Shown piece by piece: positions 61,107 to 64,000 of a stretch of 64,000 nt of DNA (position 1 is the stretch's first letter; each line of letters opens with the position of its first letter). The DNA comes from Luteimonas viscosa (GTDB taxonomy: Bacteria; Pseudomonadota; Gammaproteobacteria; Xanthomonadales; Xanthomonadaceae): positions 1,095,248 through 1,159,247 of the forward strand of contig NZ_VTFT01000001.1 of assembly GCF_008244685.1 (NCBI RefSeq), written 5' to 3'. Position numbers and translations under genes: made by a program. Under the pieces are notes generated by a model. It saw nothing but the letters and a program-made list of their open reading frames with translations, was not told the DNA's origin and did no database searches.

Positions 61107-61659
61107 CGTGTCCCGAACCTCCGTTCCCCGCGACTGGCAGGAGGCGTTCGCCGCGTTGCCGCCGGAATCGCCGCCCGCCGACGGCTGGCAGGCGCTTGCG
61201 GCGAAACTCGATGCGCGCGAGCGCAACCGCTGGCCGCTCTGGATGGCGACCGCGGCTGTGCTGGCGCTGGCCGTCGCCGTGCCCTGGCGGCTGCAGGGTC
61301 CCGGGCCGGAAGTCGACACGCCGGACCCGGCGACGGCGTACATGCCGGCCGTGGTCGCATCCGCAGATCCGCTGGAACGGCTGTATGCCGAATCCGCGCA
61401 ACTCGAATCGCTGCTCGCGATCGCCCGCGACGAACGCGTGTCCAGCGCAACCGCAGCCCTGCTTGCCGACCGGTTCGAGGACCAGCTCGCCGCGATCGAC
61501 GCCGCGCTGATGCAACCCGGCCTGTCGCGCGAGACCCAGCTCACGCTCTGGCAACGGCGGGTCGAGAGCCTGCGCGATTTCACCGGCTTCGAAAGCAACC
61601 GCCGCTGGCTGGCCGCGCACGGCACCCGTTACGACGCGGCACTGGTCGCGGTCGACTGA
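61099..61659 (+). CDS. One-TM protein, candidate anti-sigma factor
   Basis: 186 aa, no known family. A soluble N-terminal part of about 50 residues (PRDWQEAFAALPPESPPADG, WQALAAKLDARE) precedes one TM helix (about 48-65, PLWMATAAVLALAVAVPWRL). A helical periplasmic part follows (LERLYAESAQLESLLAIARD, WQRRVESLRDFTGFESNRRW). Cytoplasmic-start, single-TM topology and the 8-bp overlap with the ECF sigma gene are the layout of membrane anti-sigma factors. No zinc-binding HxxxCxxC is present, so the assignment rests on context and topology. Confidence 0.72.
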   Translation: MPDVSRTSVPRDWQEAFAALPPESPPADGWQALAAKLDARERNRWPLWMATAAVLALAVAVPWRLQGPGPEVDTPDPATAYMPAVVASADPLERLYAESAQLESLLAIARDERVSSATAALLADRFEDQLAAIDAALMQPGLSRETQLTLWQRRVESLRDFTGFESNRRWLAAHGTRYDAALVAVD

Positions 61660-61689
61660 TCCAACCCTGTCTCCGTTCGAGGTGCCACC

Positions 61690-62886
61690 ATGAAAACCGC
61701 TTCGCTGTCCCTGCTGGCCGTCGCCCTGGCCGCATTGCTCGCCGGCAATGCAAGCGCGTCCGATCCGGCGCGCGACGAGACCGCAGCCAAGGAACTCGCG
61801 CTCGCACGCGAGGAACTGCGCCGCGCCGCCGGTCGCGTCGCAGAACTCGCGCGGGAACAGGGCGACATCGCCAGCGTCCGCAGTCGCGCGGGGCGCGCGG
61901 TCATGCGGCCGATGATCGGCGTGCTGCTCAGTCCGGACGAACGGCCCGGGGTGCGCATCACCGGGGTCACCCCGGACGGTGCCGCGGCCACGGCGGGCCT
62001 GCGCAGCGGGGACCGGTTGCTGTCGGTCGACGGCGTGCAGATCCTGGGCAGCAACGGCGAGCTGCGCCTGGCCAATGCGCGCAAGCTGCTCGCAGCGCTG
62101 CCGGCGGATCGCCCGGCGACGATCGGTTACCAGCGTGGCGACCGCAAGGCGAGCGTGAGGGTGACGCCGAAGGCGGGCGCCCGTGCATTCGCCTTCAGAA
62201 CCGGTGACGGCGGACGCTTCGAGTGGATCGACGAGGCGCAGTTCGAGCGCACGATCTCGTCGGCGATGGAAGGCCTGGACGCAGGGCTGCTGGCGCTGGA
62301 GTCCGTTCCAGGGATCGCCCCGGACGTGCGCCGCGAGATCGTCCGCATCAGCCGCGACGCCGGCGCCTGCAAGGGCAGGGACTGCCCGGCACCGGGGCTG
62401 CTGTCCGCGTTCCGCTGGAACGGCTTGAACCTGGCGGCGGTGGATCCGGAACTCGGGCGCTACTTCGGTACCGAGAGCGGCGTGCTGGTGCTGTCGACCG
62501 GCGAGCTGGAAGGCCTGCGGGCGGGCGACGTGATCCGCCGCGTCGACGGCAAGCCGGTGGCCACGCCGCGCGAGGTGATGGCGCAGTTGCGCGGCAAGGA
62601 CGACGGCGACCGGGTAGCGATCGACTACCTGCGCGACCGCAAGCCGGGACAGGCGCGCATCGCCGTGCCCGAGCTGGCATGGCCGGCGCCACCCGCGCCT
62701 CCTGCACCGCCCGCGCCCCCCGCGGCGCCGAAGCCGCCCGCGCCGGCCGCCTCGGCCCCGCCACCGCCACCCCCACCGCCCGCGCCGCCGGCCGTGGCGT
62801 CCGCCGACGCGATGCGTTTCGGGTTCGTCGTCGCCGACCTGGTGCCGATCGCCACCGCGCGCCGCGGAATCGACGCCGCCTCCTGA
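61690..62886 (+). CDS. Secreted double-PDZ protein with polyproline tail
   Basis: 398 aa. The signal peptide is MKTASLSLLAVALAALLAGNASAS. An Arg/Glu-rich helix (about 30-65) precedes PDZ1 (about 72-145: IGVLLSPDERPGVRITGVTP, TAGLRSGDRLLSVDGVQILG) and PDZ2 (about 245-310: YFGTESGVLVLSTGELEGLR, AGDVIRRVDGKPVATPREVM). Between them is a Cys pair (GACKGRDC). The C-terminal 60 residues are a Pro/Ala-rich tract (PAPPAPPAPPAPPAAPKPPA and similar). No protease catalytic triad is seen, so it is a ligand-binding adaptor rather than a DegP-type enzyme. It is 30 bp downstream of the candidate anti-sigma gene, so envelope-stress sensing is a reasonable but unproven role. Confidence 0.82.
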   Translation: MKTASLSLLAVALAALLAGNASASDPARDETAAKELALAREELRRAAGRVAELAREQGDIASVRSRAGRAVMRPMIGVLLSPDERPGVRITGVTPDGAAATAGLRSGDRLLSVDGVQILGSNGELRLANARKLLAALPADRPATIGYQRGDRKASVRVTPKAGARAFAFRTGDGGRFEWIDEAQFERTISSAMEGLDAGLLALESVPGIAPDVRREIVRISRDAGACKGRDCPAPGLLSAFRWNGLNLAAVDPELGRYFGTESGVLVLSTGELEGLRAGDVIRRVDGKPVATPREVMAQLRGKDDGDRVAIDYLRDRKPGQARIAVPELAWPAPPAPPAPPAPPAAPKPPAPAASAPPPPPPPPAPPAVASADAMRFGFVVADLVPIATARRGIDAAS

Positions 62887-62918
62887 GGCGTGGCCGCGGC
62901 GCCGCGCAACCCTGGCGC

Positions 62919-63881
62919 CTACTCCGCGGGTGCCGCTTCCGGACCGGCCGGCGCGACCCATTCGGCGAATACCGCGTCGATGTCGGCATCGCCCACGTCC
63001 TCGCCTTCCTGTATCCCGCCGGCCTGGGTGAACAGCGGGATGATCATGGCCATGCCGTCGATCTTCGTCTTCAGGCGCAGGCCTTCGGGCCGGGCGAGCG
63101 CCGCATCCCAGCGCGCGCGCACCTTCGCCCAGTAGTCGCGGGTCGCGTTCCAGTAGTCGTAGGCCGGCTGGAAGTCGACTTCGGTGTGCTTGCGGTAGTC
63201 GTTGAAGCCGAACTCGCGGGCGATGGTGCTCCCGGTGCTGCCGTCGGCGCGACGCACGACCTTGGTGTTGTCCTGCTCATGGGTCCAGCCGCCGGGCACG
63301 ATGGTGTGGCGGTTCTCCACGTTCAGCGCGTTGTAGTCGCTGCGCTTGGTGTACTCGCGGCGCGGCAGCGGTCGCCAGGTACGGTCGGAGGTCCACGTCG
63401 CCACGCCGTAGCGGTGGTTCCAGCGGCCGGTTCCGCAGTAGCGCGGCGCGTCGCTGACTTCGTAGACGCACTGGGTCCACGCACCCTTGGTCCTGTCGAC
63501 GGGGATGTCGCGCATGCGCCAGGTCTGGTCGGCGGTGAACTCCCAGCGCCGCGGCGCCTCGTACGTCCAGTCCTGGCGCCAGTGCTTGGTGACGTGCCCG
63601 CTCTTCTCGTCGAGCAGGATGTGCTGCAGCACGATCTTGCCCGGGCTGTCCTCCACCACGATGACCACCTCGTCGGCGCCGCTGCGCTGCTCCGGGGCAC
63701 GTTCGTAACCGGGCGCCAGCAACACGGTTTCGTCGAAGGCGAAGCGCACGAGGAACTCGCCCTGCATCGCCAGGATCGCCTGGCGGTCCCTCTCCGGGTC
63801 GGGCGTGGAGGAATGTTCCCGGGCAGCGGCGGTACCGGACAGCGCCAGGGTCAGGGCGAGGAACGTCGCGGGCAGGTTCAT
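62919..63881 (-). CDS. Secreted DUF6607-like protein
   Basis: 320 aa with a signal peptide (MNLPATFLALTLALSGTAAA). The mature protein is aromatic- and charge-rich: DRQAILAMQGEFLVRFAFDE, TVLLAPGYERAPEQRSGADE, KHWRQDWTYEAPRRWEFTAD, CVYEVSDAPRYCGTGRWNHR and PGGWTHEQDNTKVVRRADGS. This composition and spacing match a family often called DUF6607, seen next to haem or iron uptake genes in Xanthomonadaceae. That recalled association has not been checked here, and function is unknown. Its ATG overlaps the stop of a possible upstream gene by 4 bp. Confidence 0.75.
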   Translation of the reverse strand: MNLPATFLALTLALSGTAAAREHSSTPDPERDRQAILAMQGEFLVRFAFDETVLLAPGYERAPEQRSGADEVVIVVEDSPGKIVLQHILLDEKSGHVTKHWRQDWTYEAPRRWEFTADQTWRMRDIPVDRTKGAWTQCVYEVSDAPRYCGTGRWNHRYGVATWTSDRTWRPLPRREYTKRSDYNALNVENRHTIVPGGWTHEQDNTKVVRRADGSTGSTIAREFGFNDYRKHTEVDFQPAYDYWNATRDYWAKVRARWDAALARPEGLRLKTKIDGMAMIIPLFTQAGGIQEGEDVGDADIDAVFAEWVAPAGPEAAPAE

Positions 63882-64000
63882 GCTTGCTTTCCTGTGGTGT
63901 GTGGTCGGGGATCGAGGTGGATGGGCGAATACCCGTCGCCGGGACCGGAAACGCGTGCGGCGCGTGCGGCGCGTTCGCAGCAGCAGGCATCGGCCAGATC
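63878..64000 (-). CDS. Possible C-terminal end of an upstream gene (partial)
   Basis: A frame entering from the right edge (begins DLADACCCERAARAARVSGP, ends PHTTGKQA) stops with a TGA overlapping the next ATG as ATGA, an arrangement frequent in this genome. Only 40 codons are visible and no domain can be named; the frame could be spurious. Confidence 0.35.
   Translation of the reverse strand, partial: DLADACCCERAARAARVSGPGDGYSPIHLDPRPHTTGKQA

Noticed and set aside
1-64000. rRNA, tRNA, insertion sequences or prophage genes
   Set aside because: Scanned by eye for tRNA cloverleaf ends, transposase motifs and phage structural genes; none found with confidence.

Overview
The window is chromosomal DNA with very high GC content and strong G/C third-position bias. 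Genes are densely packed, many with 4-bp ATGA or GTGA overlaps. The gene set points to a gammaproteobacterium of the Xanthomonadaceae (Lysobacteraceae), of the Lysobacter/Luteimonas kind. Pointers are an acyltransferase-metB-hom methionine operon with a SAM riboswitch-like leader, a single-chain L-serine ammonia-lyase, a large TonB-dependent receptor, a cyclic beta-glucan synthase, a Lys/Ala-repeat histone-like protein, and a GGGATTC-type interspersed repeat. The family assignment is inference from gene content. No rRNA, tRNA, CRISPR array, insertion sequence or prophage was recognised.

Layout, left to right. 1-2649 (-): a two-component-propeller sensor kinase cut by the left edge. 2804-4711 (+): a YceI / cytochrome b561 / YceI cassette. 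4883-5586 (-): a small secreted protein and a glutaredoxin-like protein. 5706-9819 (+): L-serine ammonia-lyase, a secreted alpha/beta hydrolase, and a Tat-type sulfatase behind a LacI-type palindrome. 9851-13208 (-): a homoserine acyltransferase, metB and homoserine dehydrogenase operon. It starts at a clear promoter (13439-13467), carries a SAM-I-like riboswitch (13310-13430), and has a palindrome touching the -35 box. 13528-18178 (+): a beta-propeller lipoprotein, an M23 peptidase, prfC and a hemolysin-III protein. 18264-23509: AsmA, a CBS protein, a GT2 glycosyltransferase, mtgA and hslO.

23535-32730 is the most distinctive part. It holds a secreted protein and a 977-aa TonB-dependent receptor (+). 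Beyond a bidirectional terminator lies an opposing (-) set: a GTG-start TPR + Asp/Asn beta-hydroxylase protein, a small secreted LENGQVW protein, a TPR + 2OG-Fe(II) oxygenase protein, and two tandem copies of a small secreted cysteine-pair protein. I see this as a candidate uncharacterised oxygenase/secreted-protein/receptor locus.

33100-38162: an XRE regulator, and a TetR regulator divergent from fadE with a palindromic operator between them. Downstream of fadE are a hotdog-like protein and a small membrane protein. 38283-41379: an ATP/ADP-translocase-like transporter divergent from a GMC oxidoreductase. 41576-50347: a 2923-aa cyclic beta-1,2-glucan synthase. 50491-54586: an M48 peptidase, a REP-like repeat, LemA, and a serine hydrolase. 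54865-55718 (-): the Lys/Ala-repeat protein with a strong promoter, a leader of about 325 nt and a terminator. 56207-60400 (-): gcvH, gcvT, a CDF transporter, NfeD and an SPFH protein. 60513-62886 (+): an ECF sigma factor, a one-TM protein and a double-PDZ protein. 62919-64000 (-): a DUF6607-like protein and the possible tail of an upstream gene.
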